A DNA stretch of 10,287 bases from Akkermansiaceae bacterium (GCA_029287105.1 JARFRT010000313.1:1-10287), one strand, 5' to 3'. Shown: positions 1 through 7,611, numbered from the stretch's first letter. Notes: generated by a model not told the origin, from the letters alone. A program made the numbers and translations.

Positions 1-339
1 CCGCTCCTGAGCCGGCACACGCACCAGCACGTGAAAATGGTTATCCATCACGCAGTAGGTCAGCAGTTTCACCCCACAGAATTCCGCCATCCGCCACATA
101 ATCCTGCGAAACGCCTCTTTTTCCTCCGACCCCAAAAGAAAGTCCCCGCCCGTGGTCCGACTCATCACATGGTAACAGTAATCGTCATCCTCCCCACCCA
201 GGATCCGCCGCCGCCCACCCGACCATGAACGGTAAATCCGCCCCGTCTTACCCCCCATGTGACCCGTCTTACAATCGGCCTTCTCGAGATCCGTCAACTC
301 TCTCTTCACCTTACTTTCAGGGGATTCAGCTGTTTTCAT
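1..339 (-). CDS. RAYT / IS200-like Y1 transposase, C-terminus off window
   Basis: Translating the minus strand from ATG at 339-337 gives 113 residues with no stop before the window edge. The family is HUH single-strand DNA transposases of the REP-associated type (RAYT, Y1_Tnp), which nick and join DNA at REP hairpins through a catalytic tyrosine. Seen here: the domain entry YCYHVMSRTTGGDF at about residues 54-67, then LLTYCVMDNHFHVLVRVP at 92-109, whose HFH (101-103) is the HUH metal-binding motif. The catalytic tyrosine would lie beyond the edge. Residues 1-50 are a basic lead-in, and Met28 (ATG at 258-256) is an alternative start. No Shine-Dalgarno sequence precedes the ATG. Two 43-bp direct repeats begin 9 bp upstream, as expected for a RAYT beside its target repeats. 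RAYTs are usually single-copy domesticated genes, not active insertion sequences. The family call is firm; activity and completeness cannot be judged. Confidence 0.88.
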   Translation of the reverse strand, partial: MKTAESPESKVKRELTDLEKADCKTGHMGGKTGRIYRSWSGGRRRILGGEDDDYCYHVMSRTTGGDFLLGSEEKEAFRRIMWRMAEFCGVKLLTYCVMDNHFHVLVRVPAQER

Positions 340-348
340 GGAACCAAC

Positions 349-447
349 CTAGCAGGTCTAACGAGGAGGTCTATCACTATATGCCTGGCATCCTATATGC
401 TATACTAGCAGGTCTAACGGGAAGATCTATCACTATATGCCTGGCAT
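349..447. repeat. pair of 43-bp direct repeats, REP-like
   Basis: Copy 1 is 349-391 and copy 2 is 405-447, separated by 13 bp (period 56 bp). They match at 40 of 43 positions, and the three differences are all A/G transitions clustered in the middle. Each copy ends in the palindrome ATGCC-T-GGCAT, and the first bases past both ends differ, so the unit is exactly defined. A longer imperfect hairpin (AGGT...GCCT with an inner TAT/ATA pairing) can be drawn in copy 1 and is weaker in copy 2. Copy 1 starts 9 bp upstream of the transposase start codon. REP sequences of similar size normally flank RAYT genes, so these are probably its cognate repeats, but this is inferred from position and partial palindromy. 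Confidence 0.8.
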
Positions 448-463
448 TTTTTATTTTTATTTA

Positions 464-1366
464 TTATTTATTAGAGGGTGTCACGTCCAGGGATTCTGTG
501 GAGATGCGGAGGTGGAGGATGTGGTTTTCGCCGGGGGCGAGGGTGATGCTTTGGTTGCGGACGTTGGCGGATTCGACGCAGACGAAGTGGTGGATTTCGT
601 TGTCGGGGAGATCCTTCATTGAGGTTCCTTTTTTTTGTCCCGGGTTCCAGACGATGGTGCTGTTGCTGCCGGATTTGGCAACGCGGATTTGGCGATGGGT
701 GACCAGGTCCTCGATGATGGTGTGGCGGTCGCTTTGGTAGATGCGGTCGATCTCGTCGGGGAATGTGACCGGTCCCTGCTGCTGCTGGGTGGATTCCACG
801 CCGACGGTATTGATGTAGTGCTCGCCGTCGAGCCCGTGGACGAGGGTCTGGCGGCTATCGGTGACGGCAAAGTAGCTGTGCAGGGCCTCGCTGAAGGTTT
901 CCTTTGATTTGCCGATGTTGATGGTGTGCAGGGCGAGTTGGAGGTCCTTGCCGACATGGAATTCGAGCATGGTTGCCAGGTTGGAGTCATCCTGGGGAGG
1001 GAGTGAAAAGACGAGGCGTGTTCCTTCCCGGGTGCTTTCGGTTTTTTCCAGATTCCACAAATTGATGCGGGCGTATCCGTGTGCGGGCTGGGAGCTATCG
1101 GACGGGTGGGCATTGAACCATGGCCAGCAGACGGGGATGCCGCCACGGATGGCGATGCCCTTTTGGAAAACGGCGGCGTTACTGGTGAAAATAATGGGGG
1201 GCTCGTCGTTGAGGCAATAATCCGTCAGGTGGGCGCCCTGCAGCGTGATGCTTGCCTTGGCATGGGCGTTGCGAATCCGGACCACAGGGTAGCCGGGAGT
1301 CAGTTCCTCAAACCCTACCTCATCGGTGATACTGAATCTCCCTGTGAGTTGATCGATTGTTTGCAT
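464..1366 (-). CDS. D-hexose-6-phosphate mutarotase (YeaD-like)
   Basis: This 300-residue aldose-1-epimerase-fold protein should interconvert the alpha and beta anomers of hexose 6-phosphates such as glucose 6-phosphate in the cytoplasm (EC 5.1.3.15). Signatures of the YeaD/YMR099c group are visible in order: IRGGIPVCWPWF (73-84), AHGYAR (95-100), ALHSYFAVTD (161-170) with candidate catalytic His163, WNPG (240-243), and LPDNEIHHFVCVE (253-265) with candidate catalytic Glu265. The length is normal for the family. The frame stays open upstream to 1513, but those extra 49 residues are proline-rich and low in complexity and cross the repeat-bearing intergenic region, so the start MQTIDQ at 1366 is preferred. 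No Shine-Dalgarno is seen. The gene is divergent from hrpA and stands alone. Its last codons run into an AT-rich tract. Family assignment is secure; the physiological substrate is inferred. Confidence 0.9.
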   Translation of the reverse strand: MQTIDQLTGRFSITDEVGFEELTPGYPVVRIRNAHAKASITLQGAHLTDYCLNDEPPIIFTSNAAVFQKGIAIRGGIPVCWPWFNAHPSDSSQPAHGYARINLWNLEKTESTREGTRLVFSLPPQDDSNLATMLEFHVGKDLQLALHTINIGKSKETFSEALHSYFAVTDSRQTLVHGLDGEHYINTVGVESTQQQQGPVTFPDEIDRIYQSDRHTIIEDLVTHRQIRVAKSGSNSTIVWNPGQKKGTSMKDLPDNEIHHFVCVESANVRNQSITLAPGENHILHLRISTESLDVTPSNK

Positions 1367-1541
1367 GGGGACAGGAAGGGGGAGGATGGGCGAGGTGGCA
1401 AGCCGTAAGTGGGCGGTGGGCGGTGGGCGGATCGGCTTGCTGGGATGTTGTGGTGTCATGGTTTTGGCGTGTCGGGGATGATTCGTGTATTTCGCTCTTT
1501 GCGCGGTTGCCAAATCCCTCCAGCATGCGGCGGTGCCGGAT
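1367..1541. promoter_or_regulatory. divergent intergenic region, mutarotase/hrpA
   Basis: The region between two divergently transcribed genes must hold both promoters. A weak candidate for the plus strand is TTGGCG (1464-1469), an 18-bp spacer and TATTTC (1488-1493); if used, it would exclude translation of hrpA from the upstream GTG at 1485. No convincing minus-strand promoter or ribosome binding site could be assigned. The left half is dominated by the GTGGGCG repeats and inverted repeat described separately. The boundaries follow the preferred start codons. Confidence 0.4.
1398..1440. repeat. inverted repeat enclosing three GTGGGCG heptamers
   Basis: GCAAGCCG (1398-1405) and CGGCTTGC (1433-1440) are perfect reverse complements. 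The 27 bp between them contain three contiguous perfect GTGGGCG copies (1409-1415, 1416-1422, 1423-1429). The element lies 32 bp upstream of the mutarotase start codon on the opposite strand and about 100 bp upstream of hrpA. It could be an operator, a transcript hairpin with a G-rich loop, or a remnant of slippage-prone tandem repeats. Structure is directly visible; function is unknown. Confidence 0.75.
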
Positions 1542-4500
1542 ATGCCTCAAATCAACTACCCCGATCTTCCTGTGGCGCAGCGCCGTGAGGAGATTATGCG
1601 GGCGATGCGTGCGCATCAGGTGGTGATTGTTGTGGGTGAGACGGGTAGTGGGAAGACGACCCAGTTGCCGAAGATGGCGTATGAGTTGGCGGTTGAGGAG
1701 GGGCAGACGGGCCGGGTCGGATGCACTCAGCCACGCCGGCTTGCGGCGGCGACGGTGGCGCGGCGTGTCGCCGAGGAGATGGGGACCGGGTTGGGTGAGC
1801 GTGTCGGCTACCAGGTGCGGTTTGTGGAAAAGGTGCAGGCGGATACATCGATCAAGTTTATGACCGATGGTATCCTGCTCGCGGAAACGCAGCGCGACAG
1901 GGACCTCCGGCAGTATGACACCCTGATCATCGATGAGGCTCACGAGCGGAGTTTGAATATCGATTTTATTCTGGGGTATTTGAAAAACCTTTTGACGCGG
2001 CGCAAGGACCTTCGTGTTGTGGTTAGCTCCGCGACCCTGGATGCGGGTATGTTTTCCGAGTATTTTAGCGGGGCGCCGGTGGTGAATGTGGAAGGACGCA
2101 CCTATCCGGTCGAGGATTACTACTTGCCGGCTGTTTCCGACGGTGAGGACCTTACCCGGCATGTGGCCCGTGCGGTCGAGTGGATATCCGACCTCGATGG
2201 CTCGGGTGATGTGTTGATTTTCCTCCCCGGCGAAAGGGAGATCCGCGAGTGCGCTGATGTGCTGGACGGACGCGATTTTAACCGGACGGAAATCCTGCCC
2301 TTGTTCGCCCGGCTCGGTCTCGATGAGCAGGAGAGGGTGTTTCGCACAGGGGGGGCTAACAGGAGAGTGGTGTTGGCGACCAATGTTGCCGAGACCTCGG
2401 TGACCATTCCGGGCATTGTGTATGTGATCGACAGTGGTTTGGCCCGGGTGAGTCGATGGAACCCGACGCGGCAGATCCAGAGGCTTCAGGTCGAGCAGAT
2501 CAGCCAGGCGAGCGCGAGGCAGCGGCGCGGTCGTTGTGGTCGCGTCAGTGACGGCGTCTGCGTTCGGCTCTACAGCGAGGAGGAGCACGAGGTTTCCGAG
2601 GAATACACGGATCCTGAAATCCGGCGCAGCTCGCTGGCGGGGGTGATTTTGCGGATGAAATCCTTGAAGCTCCCGGACGTGCGTGAGTTTCCCTTTCTCA
2701 GTCCGCCGTCGGCGAAAGCGATCAGCGAGGGGCACCGGACGCTGGAAGAGGTGGGGGCGATGGAGAAGAGTGGATACCTGACGGACATCGGGCACAAGTT
2801 GGCCCGGCTTCCGCTTGACCCACGGTTGGGGAGAATGTTGATCGAGGCTGCCCGGCGCAAGGTGCTCGATCCGGTGTTGGTGATGGTGGGGGGGATGAGT
2901 GTGATGGACGTGCGTGAGCGGCCGCAGGAAAAGCAGGCCGAGGCGGATACGGCGCATAAAAAATTCAATGATGACGAGTCGGATTTCCTGACCCTGCTGC
3001 ATATTTGGTCGGCTGTCGGGGCGTTCCGCGAGAAGAGGAGGTTCAAGCGCAACCAGCTTCGCAAATTTTGCAAACAGAACTTCCTGAGTTTTCGTCGGGT
3101 CATGGAGTGGGACCAGATTGTTTCCGAGTTGGGGCGGCTGGTGCGTGATACGTTGAAAGTCAGGACGCAACCGCTTTCCGGGGAGCGGAGCCAGTGGGGT
3201 GATGAGGGGGAGATGCACAAGTCGCTGATGGCGGGGATGCCGATGCAGTTTGGTTTTTGGGATAAGGAGAAGCGGGCGTATCGAAGTACGGGTGGGCGCG
3301 AGTTTGCCATTTTCCCGGGTTCCGGGTTGTTCGGGAAAAAGAAGCCGGAGTGGTTGTTAGGGTATGAGCTGGTGGAAACCACGCGTGTCTGGGCGCGTAA
3401 GGTGGCGGTGATTGATGTGCGTTGGGTTGAGGAAATGGTCCCGCACCTTTGCCGATACCGGTACCACTCACCAAGCTGGGATGAGCGCCAGGGGGCGGTG
3501 TATGGTAAGGAGACGGTGCTCTGTGGTGGGTTGACGATTGTCGATGGTCGCAAGGTTTTCTACGGGCGGGTGAATCCTGTGGAGGCGCATGAGGTGTTTG
3601 TCCGCGAGGCAATCTTAGGGAGTGGGTTGCGCACCCGCGGGTTGTTTATGGAGCGCCTCGACGAGGTGCGCGAGGAGATCGAGAGTGCCGAGCACAAACT
3701 TCGGCGCGCCGGCGGTCTGTGGTCGGAGGAAGCGGTGTATGATTTTTTCCATGACCGGATCCCTGCGGAGATATGTACGGCCAAGGCGTTTCAGAAGTGG
3801 CGCACGACAGGTGACCATGAAGAGCGTTTGATGGTGACGGTGGACGATTGTGTCTGGGGTGAGATCGATGATTTGGCGGCATTTCCCGACGTGGTCTGGA
3901 GTGGTGAGAAGAGTTACGACGTCAGTTACACGGAGGCGCCGGGTGAGCGGGCGGATGGTGTGGTGTTTGAGATCGGAATGGATGAGGTGGTTGATTTTCC
4001 GGATCATCTGGTGGGCTGGGGGGTGCCGGGGGTGCTTGAAGAGCGGGTTTATTTGTTGATCCGCACGTTGCCGAAGAGTCAGAGGCAGGTGTGTGCACCG
4101 GGGCGCGAAGCGGCGCAGGTATTTGTCGAGGAATGGAACGGCTGGGAGCCCGCGCGGGATATTTTGACCGAGCTGGCTGATTTTCTAGCGCGCCGCAGTG
4201 GGCACGTGATTGATGCCGGGATGTTTGAGGCAGGGCGCCTGCCTGACAGCCTTCGGCCGAAGGTGCGGGTCTGGAGTGATGCGGAGGAAGAGCTTGGCTT
4301 TGGTGAGGATGTCGGTGAGATCAGGCGCCAGCTCACGGGCTTGATGCGGGAGCGTCGGGAAATCAGTGTGAATGAAGAGTGGGAGATGACGGGCGGCGAG
4401 GGTTGGGATTTTGGGGATGTTCCCGAAGTGGCGGACGACGGCGTGTTTCCGGCCCTGGTGGACGAGGGGGAAACCGTCGGGATGCGGGCGTATCTGGAGC

Positions 4501-5225
4501 GATCCGAAGCCGACGAAAGCCATCGTGCCGGATGTGTGCGTTTGTTTCAGATTGATCAGGCGAGTCAGGTCGACTACGTACGGCGCAAGTTTCCTCTGGG
4601 GATGACGGGGAAGGTGATGATTCCGCTGATGGATACGGGGGCTGGTGAAGTGATTGAGGACATGTTGCGGGTCGCCTGTGAGGGGGCGATGGGTGCGGGG
4701 TTGCCGCGCAATGCCGAAGATTTTGCCGCGGCGGCTGCCGAGGGGAAAGGGGAGATCTACGCCTGTGCGAGCCGGGTCGGGCAGGGTTTTGAAGCGATGG
4801 TTGAGAGTTATCGCCGGGTATCCGACTGGATTGAAGACAAGCGGGGTGACCGCCATCTTCATGCGGTGGCGGAGGATCTTGCGGAAGAGGTCGAGTGGTT
4901 GCTCGGGCCTGGATTTGTCTGGCGTGCCGGTTACGGCAGGATTTCTGATTACGGGCGGTATTTTATGGCGATGGAAGAGCGGCTCAAGCGGCTTGTCAGC
5001 CTGCCGCTGGTGAAGGACGAGGAAAAGCGCGAGCGGGTGCAGCGGCACTGGGACGGGTGGTTTTGCGCTTGGAAAAAGGCCCCGCAAAATGTGGCACTCT
5101 GGTCGTGTGGCTGGTTGATGATGGAGTGGCGTGTCGCTGAGTTTGCGCCGAGTTTGCCACGTAAGGTGAAGGTGTCGGCGAAGCGGGTGGAGGCGGTGAT
5201 GGAGTCTCTCGACATCGGGGAGTGA
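1542..5225 (+). CDS. hrpA: ATP-dependent RNA helicase HrpA (DEAH family)
   Basis: A 1227-residue superfamily 2 DEAH-box RNA helicase, close to the roughly 1300 residues of E. coli HrpA. Motifs in order: Walker A GETGSGKT (32-39), TQPRR (62-66), DEAH (131-134), SAT (163-165), FLPG (227-230), NVAETS (281-286) and QRRGRCGR (327-334). After these come a helicase-associated HA2 region (about 390-490), an OB-like segment (about 580-680) and the long HrpA-specific C-terminal region (DUF3418 type) to the end, so the gene looks intact. The E. coli protein has been linked to mRNA processing and to the rescue of stalled or collided ribosomes. The start MPQINYPDLPV at 1542 is preferred because homologues begin just before this segment; a GTG at 1485 would add 19 residues that do not look coding. 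There is no clear Shine-Dalgarno. queG follows on the same strand after 56 bp, possibly co-transcribed. Confidence 0.95.
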   Translation: MPQINYPDLPVAQRREEIMRAMRAHQVVIVVGETGSGKTTQLPKMAYELAVEEGQTGRVGCTQPRRLAAATVARRVAEEMGTGLGERVGYQVRFVEKVQADTSIKFMTDGILLAETQRDRDLRQYDTLIIDEAHERSLNIDFILGYLKNLLTRRKDLRVVVSSATLDAGMFSEYFSGAPVVNVEGRTYPVEDYYLPAVSDGEDLTRHVARAVEWISDLDGSGDVLIFLPGEREIRECADVLDGRDFNRTEILPLFARLGLDEQERVFRTGGANRRVVLATNVAETSVTIPGIVYVIDSGLARVSRWNPTRQIQRLQVEQISQASARQRRGRCGRVSDGVCVRLYSEEEHEVSEEYTDPEIRRSSLAGVILRMKSLKLPDVREFPFLSPPSAKAISEGHRTLEEVGAMEKSGYLTDIGHKLARLPLDPRLGRMLIEAARRKVLDPVLVMVGGMSVMDVRERPQEKQAEADTAHKKFNDDESDFLTLLHIWSAVGAFREKRRFKRNQLRKFCKQNFLSFRRVMEWDQIVSELGRLVRDTLKVRTQPLSGERSQWGDEGEMHKSLMAGMPMQFGFWDKEKRAYRSTGGREFAIFPGSGLFGKKKPEWLLGYELVETTRVWARKVAVIDVRWVEEMVPHLCRYRYHSPSWDERQGAVYGKETVLCGGLTIVDGRKVFYGRVNPVEAHEVFVREAILGSGLRTRGLFMERLDEVREEIESAEHKLRRAGGLWSEEAVYDFFHDRIPAEICTAKAFQKWRTTGDHEERLMVTVDDCVWGEIDDLAAFPDVVWSGEKSYDVSYTEAPGERADGVVFEIGMDEVVDFPDHLVGWGVPGVLEERVYLLIRTLPKSQRQVCAPGREAAQVFVEEWNGWEPARDILTELADFLARRSGHVIDAGMFEAGRLPDSLRPKVRVWSDAEEELGFGEDVGEIRRQLTGLMRERREISVNEEWEMTGGEGWDFGDVPEVADDGVFPALVDEGETVGMRAYLERSEADESHRAGCVRLFQIDQASQVDYVRRKFPLGMTGKVMIPLMDTGAGEVIEDMLRVACEGAMGAGLPRNAEDFAAAAAEGKGEIYACASRVGQGFEAMVESYRRVSDWIEDKRGDRHLHAVAEDLAEEVEWLLGPGFVWRAGYGRISDYGRYFMAMEERLKRLVSLPLVKDEEKRERVQRHWDGWFCAWKKAPQNVALWSCGWLMMEWRVAEFAPSLPRKVKVSAKRVEAVMESLDIGE

Positions 5226-5234
5226 GGGTGCATA

Positions 5235-5261
5235 ATGCCCGGGGTGCGACTCGTTGGGCAT
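5235..5261. repeat. short inverted repeat between hrpA and queG
   Basis: ATGCCC (5235-5240) and GGGCAT (5256-5261) are perfect reverse complements around a 15-nt loop, ten bases after the hrpA stop codon. No T-run follows on the plus strand, so it is not a classical intrinsic terminator. It might slow transcription, protect a 3' end, or be chance. I see no preQ1-type riboswitch core in the 56-bp gap. Confidence 0.35.
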
Positions 5262-5281
5262 CGTAGTTAATTAGCCAATCC

Positions 5282-6310
5282 ATGGACCGGGAAACGATCA
5301 AGCAGAACATCCAGTACATGGCGCGTGAACTTGGCTTTGACGATTGCCGGGTTTCGCGGGCGAAGGTGGCATCTCATGCCGATCGCTACCGGCAGTGGAT
5401 CGAGGACGGATGTGCGGGTGATATGAAATGGCTGGAGCGCAACATGGAGCGCCGGGTCGATCCCGCTGTTGTGGTCGACGGTGCTTTCTCGGTGGTGAGT
5501 CTGGCGTATAATTATTTTCCGGGTGCGGAGGATCCGGATGTTGATTACCGGATTGCGCGCTATGCGTGGAATGACGACTACCATGATATCATCGACGACA
5601 AGCTCAGGGAGATGAATCTCGCGATGGAAGCGTTGGGTGGCAAGCAGCGTTTCTACACCGATACCGGGCCTGTGTTAGAGCGGGATTTTGCCACTGACTC
5701 CGGGCTCGGCTGGAATGGGAAATCCTGTGTCCAGATTCACAAAGGGCTGGGGACGTGGTTTTTCCTGGCGGAGTTGATCACCACGCTCGACCTTGCCCCG
5801 GACGGCCCCGTTGGCGACCACTGTGGCAAGTGCACCCGCTGTATGACGGCGTGTCCTACCGATGCCATCACCGAGCCGCATCGCGTCGATGCGCGGCGTT
5901 GTATTTCCTACCTGACGATCGAGCACAAGGGGTCGATTCCTGAGGAGTTTCGGAAACAGATCGGTGATCGGATTTATGGCTGCGACACCTGTCTGGACGT
6001 TTGTCCGTGGAACCGTTTTGCCAAGCTGAGCCGGGAAACGAGGTTTCACGCGCGGCAGTCGGTTTTTCAGAAGCGGCTGCGTGATTTCCTCGAGTTGGAC
6101 GACGACGGGTTCCGCACATTATTTGCCAAGTCGCCGATCAAGCGGATCAAGCGGAACCGGTTTTTCAGGAATGTCTGCGTCGCGCTTGGCAATGTCGGGG
6201 GGGGGGATGACCTGCCGGCCTTGGAGCGTGCGGCAGGTGATGAGGATCCGTTGATCGCCGAGCATGCGAGCTGGGCGATCGGGGAGATCAAAAAAAGGGC
6301 GCAGCCGTAG
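5282..6310 (+). CDS. queG: epoxyqueuosine reductase QueG
   Basis: QueG performs the last step of queuosine synthesis, reducing epoxyqueuosine to queuosine at the wobble position of tRNAs with GUN anticodons, using cobalamin and two [4Fe-4S] clusters. The 342-residue protein has the full architecture: an N-terminal DUF1730-type domain, VLERDFA (131-137) with Asp135 matching the proposed catalytic Asp, a ferredoxin-like motif with Cys181, Cys184, Cys187 and Cys191, a second set at Cys234, Cys237 and Cys241 (plus Cys207), and a C-terminal HEAT-like helical tail (about 285-340). Length is typical. The start ATG 5282 is the natural domain start, but the upstream bases are AT-rich without a Shine-Dalgarno. 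It probably shares a transcript with hrpA. A run of ten G (6197-6206) sits inside the tail-encoding part. The final codons overlap a terminator read on the other strand. Confidence 0.96.
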   Translation: MDRETIKQNIQYMARELGFDDCRVSRAKVASHADRYRQWIEDGCAGDMKWLERNMERRVDPAVVVDGAFSVVSLAYNYFPGAEDPDVDYRIARYAWNDDYHDIIDDKLREMNLAMEALGGKQRFYTDTGPVLERDFATDSGLGWNGKSCVQIHKGLGTWFFLAELITTLDLAPDGPVGDHCGKCTRCMTACPTDAITEPHRVDARRCISYLTIEHKGSIPEEFRKQIGDRIYGCDTCLDVCPWNRFAKLSRETRFHARQSVFQKRLRDFLELDDDGFRTLFAKSPIKRIKRNRFFRNVCVALGNVGGGDDLPALERAAGDEDPLIAEHASWAIGEIKKRAQP

Positions 6311-6319
6311 CCGCGCCCT
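6291..6319 (-). terminator. intrinsic terminator of the first porin gene
   Basis: Read on the minus strand, a 7-bp stem (AGGGCGC, stem arms at 6313-6319 and 6296-6302) with a 10-nt loop is followed by six T (complement of A at 6291-6296). It begins about 41 nt after the porin stop codon. The element lies across the last codons and stop of the convergent queG. On the plus strand no T-run follows, so it should work only for the porin transcript. Confidence 0.8.
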
Positions 6320-6360
6320 GAGGTTCTTTGGTATATAGAGTTTAAAGCTTGGAACTTTCG

Positions 6361-7611
6361 TTAAAAATACATGCGGTAGGCGAGCGAGTAGCTGATGCCT
6401 TGGTAAACGTCGTTGCCAGCGGAGCTGAGGTCTTCCCACTCGACGCCGGCCATGAGTTTCGAGTTGTCGCCGCAGAAGTAGTAGTTGAGGCCGAGGTAGA
6501 CGCTGTGATGTTCGTCACCGCGACCATTGCGTAGTGAGGCGATGTTCTCCTGGCGGGCGTCACCGGCGTTGCGCACGTAGCGGCTATTCAGGCGGATGCC
6601 TTCGTCTTCGCTGGCGTGGGCGTACTGGTAGCGGAAAACGGCTTCGAGGCGGTCCTGGGTGATCCAGTAGGTGGGCATGAGGATGACACCCCAGAAGTTT
6701 CCGCTCCGGCCGCGGTTGGCGTCGTCACGATTTTCGCCATAGATGAGGTTGGCGACCATGTTGGTGCGTCCTTGCTGGATCATCACGGCGGCTGAGGTGG
6801 TCCAGTCGAAGCCGATCCGGTTGTCGGCCACGCTATCGTGATCAGCATAACCGAAGGCGAGCAGTGCCTCGGCGCTATCGAACGAGGTGCTGTCGGTGAA
6901 ATCGTAGGTGGCGCGGGCGAGGTAAAGTTCACCGGCGTTCCAGTCGGCTAGTTCGTTGTGAGCTGCTGTGCTGAAAACACCTGCGTAGTAGCCGAACTTG
7001 CCGCGTTCGGCATCGATCCACGCGCCGGTGACGTTGTCCGGCATGATCTTGTTGGCGAGGGCGGAACGCTCGATGGTTTTGATCTTCTTGGATGAAGTGG
7101 TGGATTCCTGGGCGAGTTTGACCTCCGATTTGCCGTAGCTGATGTCGAACTTGTCGTGGCTACCGAGGCCGAATGCTTTCTTGGCATTGAGGGTAAGTTG
7201 GGCTTCGTAGATATTCGAATACTCGATATCGAGGTCACCACCGGATGGCCGGGTATCATTTTCCATGTCGGCATTGGCCTTGAGCAGGAAGTAGTTCAGA
7301 AATTTGACCTGTGCACCGAGGCGGAGGCGGCGGAATTCGCCTTCGCTGTCGTAGGAGAAGTCCTGTCCGCCGGCGTCTCCATCGATGTATGACTGTTGGT
7401 ACTGGAGCCGGCCGAAGATGCCGATTTCCTGGATGTAGGGGTTGGATTTGTTTTTGTAGAGTGTGCCGGGTTTGTTTTTGAGCCAGCTACAGAAATCGCC
7501 GTTGTTGGTGGCGGGGGCGGCGATGGCGGACTTGGCATCGCCTCCTGCCATGGCGGGTAAAGCAGTAAGAGCGAGCGCGTAGAGGGATGATTTGATGGTA
7601 AGTGATGTCAT
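6361..7611 (-). CDS. OprP/OprO-like outer-membrane porin, copy A
   Basis: A 416-residue predicted outer-membrane beta-barrel for diffusion of small, possibly anionic, solutes. A signal peptide is visible: basic start, hydrophobic core to about residue 20, probable cleavage after PAMA (22). The chain ends in AYRMYF, with the terminal Phe expected by the BAM machinery. OprP-family traits are FRRLRLGAQVKFLNYF (93-108) and SSKKIKTIERS (173-183), with alternating strands throughout. The only cysteines seen are Cys41, before the barrel, and Cys380 in YYFCGDNSK; both are shared with the neighbouring paralogue, so a disulfide is plausible. The gene lies downstream of copy B but has its own 143-bp upstream region and terminator, so it is probably monocistronic. 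No Shine-Dalgarno precedes the ATG. Substrate is unknown; phosphate selectivity should not be assumed from the family name. Confidence 0.82.
   Translation of the reverse strand: MTSLTIKSSLYALALTALPAMAGGDAKSAIAAPATNNGDFCSWLKNKPGTLYKNKSNPYIQEIGIFGRLQYQQSYIDGDAGGQDFSYDSEGEFRRLRLGAQVKFLNYFLLKANADMENDTRPSGGDLDIEYSNIYEAQLTLNAKKAFGLGSHDKFDISYGKSEVKLAQESTTSSKKIKTIERSALANKIMPDNVTGAWIDAERGKFGYYAGVFSTAAHNELADWNAGELYLARATYDFTDSTSFDSAEALLAFGYADHDSVADNRIGFDWTTSAAVMIQQGRTNMVANLIYGENRDDANRGRSGNFWGVILMPTYWITQDRLEAVFRYQYAHASEDEGIRLNSRYVRNAGDARQENIASLRNGRGDEHHSVYLGLNYYFCGDNSKLMAGVEWEDLSSAGNDVYQGISYSLAYRMYF

Noticed and set aside
349..447. Minimal CRISPR array
   Set aside because: There are only two repeats, a 13-bp spacer is too short, and no cas gene is present; proximity to a RAYT gives a better explanation.
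225..740. Plus-strand open frame across the direct repeats (171 codons)
   Set aside because: It is antisense to the transposase and the mutarotase, contains the repeat sequence twice and has no recognisable domain.
1320..3218. Long open frame on the minus strand opposite hrpA (632 codons)
   Set aside because: The translation is rich in His, Pro, Arg and Leu with no recognisable domain and lies fully antisense to a well-supported helicase; it is a by-product of GC-rich codon use.
4185..5261. Long open frame on the minus strand opposite the hrpA C-terminal region (358 codons)
   Set aside because: Same antisense composition pattern, and no domain or motif; the plus-strand HrpA frame explains the region.
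5226..5281. preQ1 or cobalamin riboswitch upstream of queG
   Set aside because: The gap is only 56 bp and contains one simple inverted repeat; no preQ1 aptamer core or cobalamin-box-like sequence is visible.
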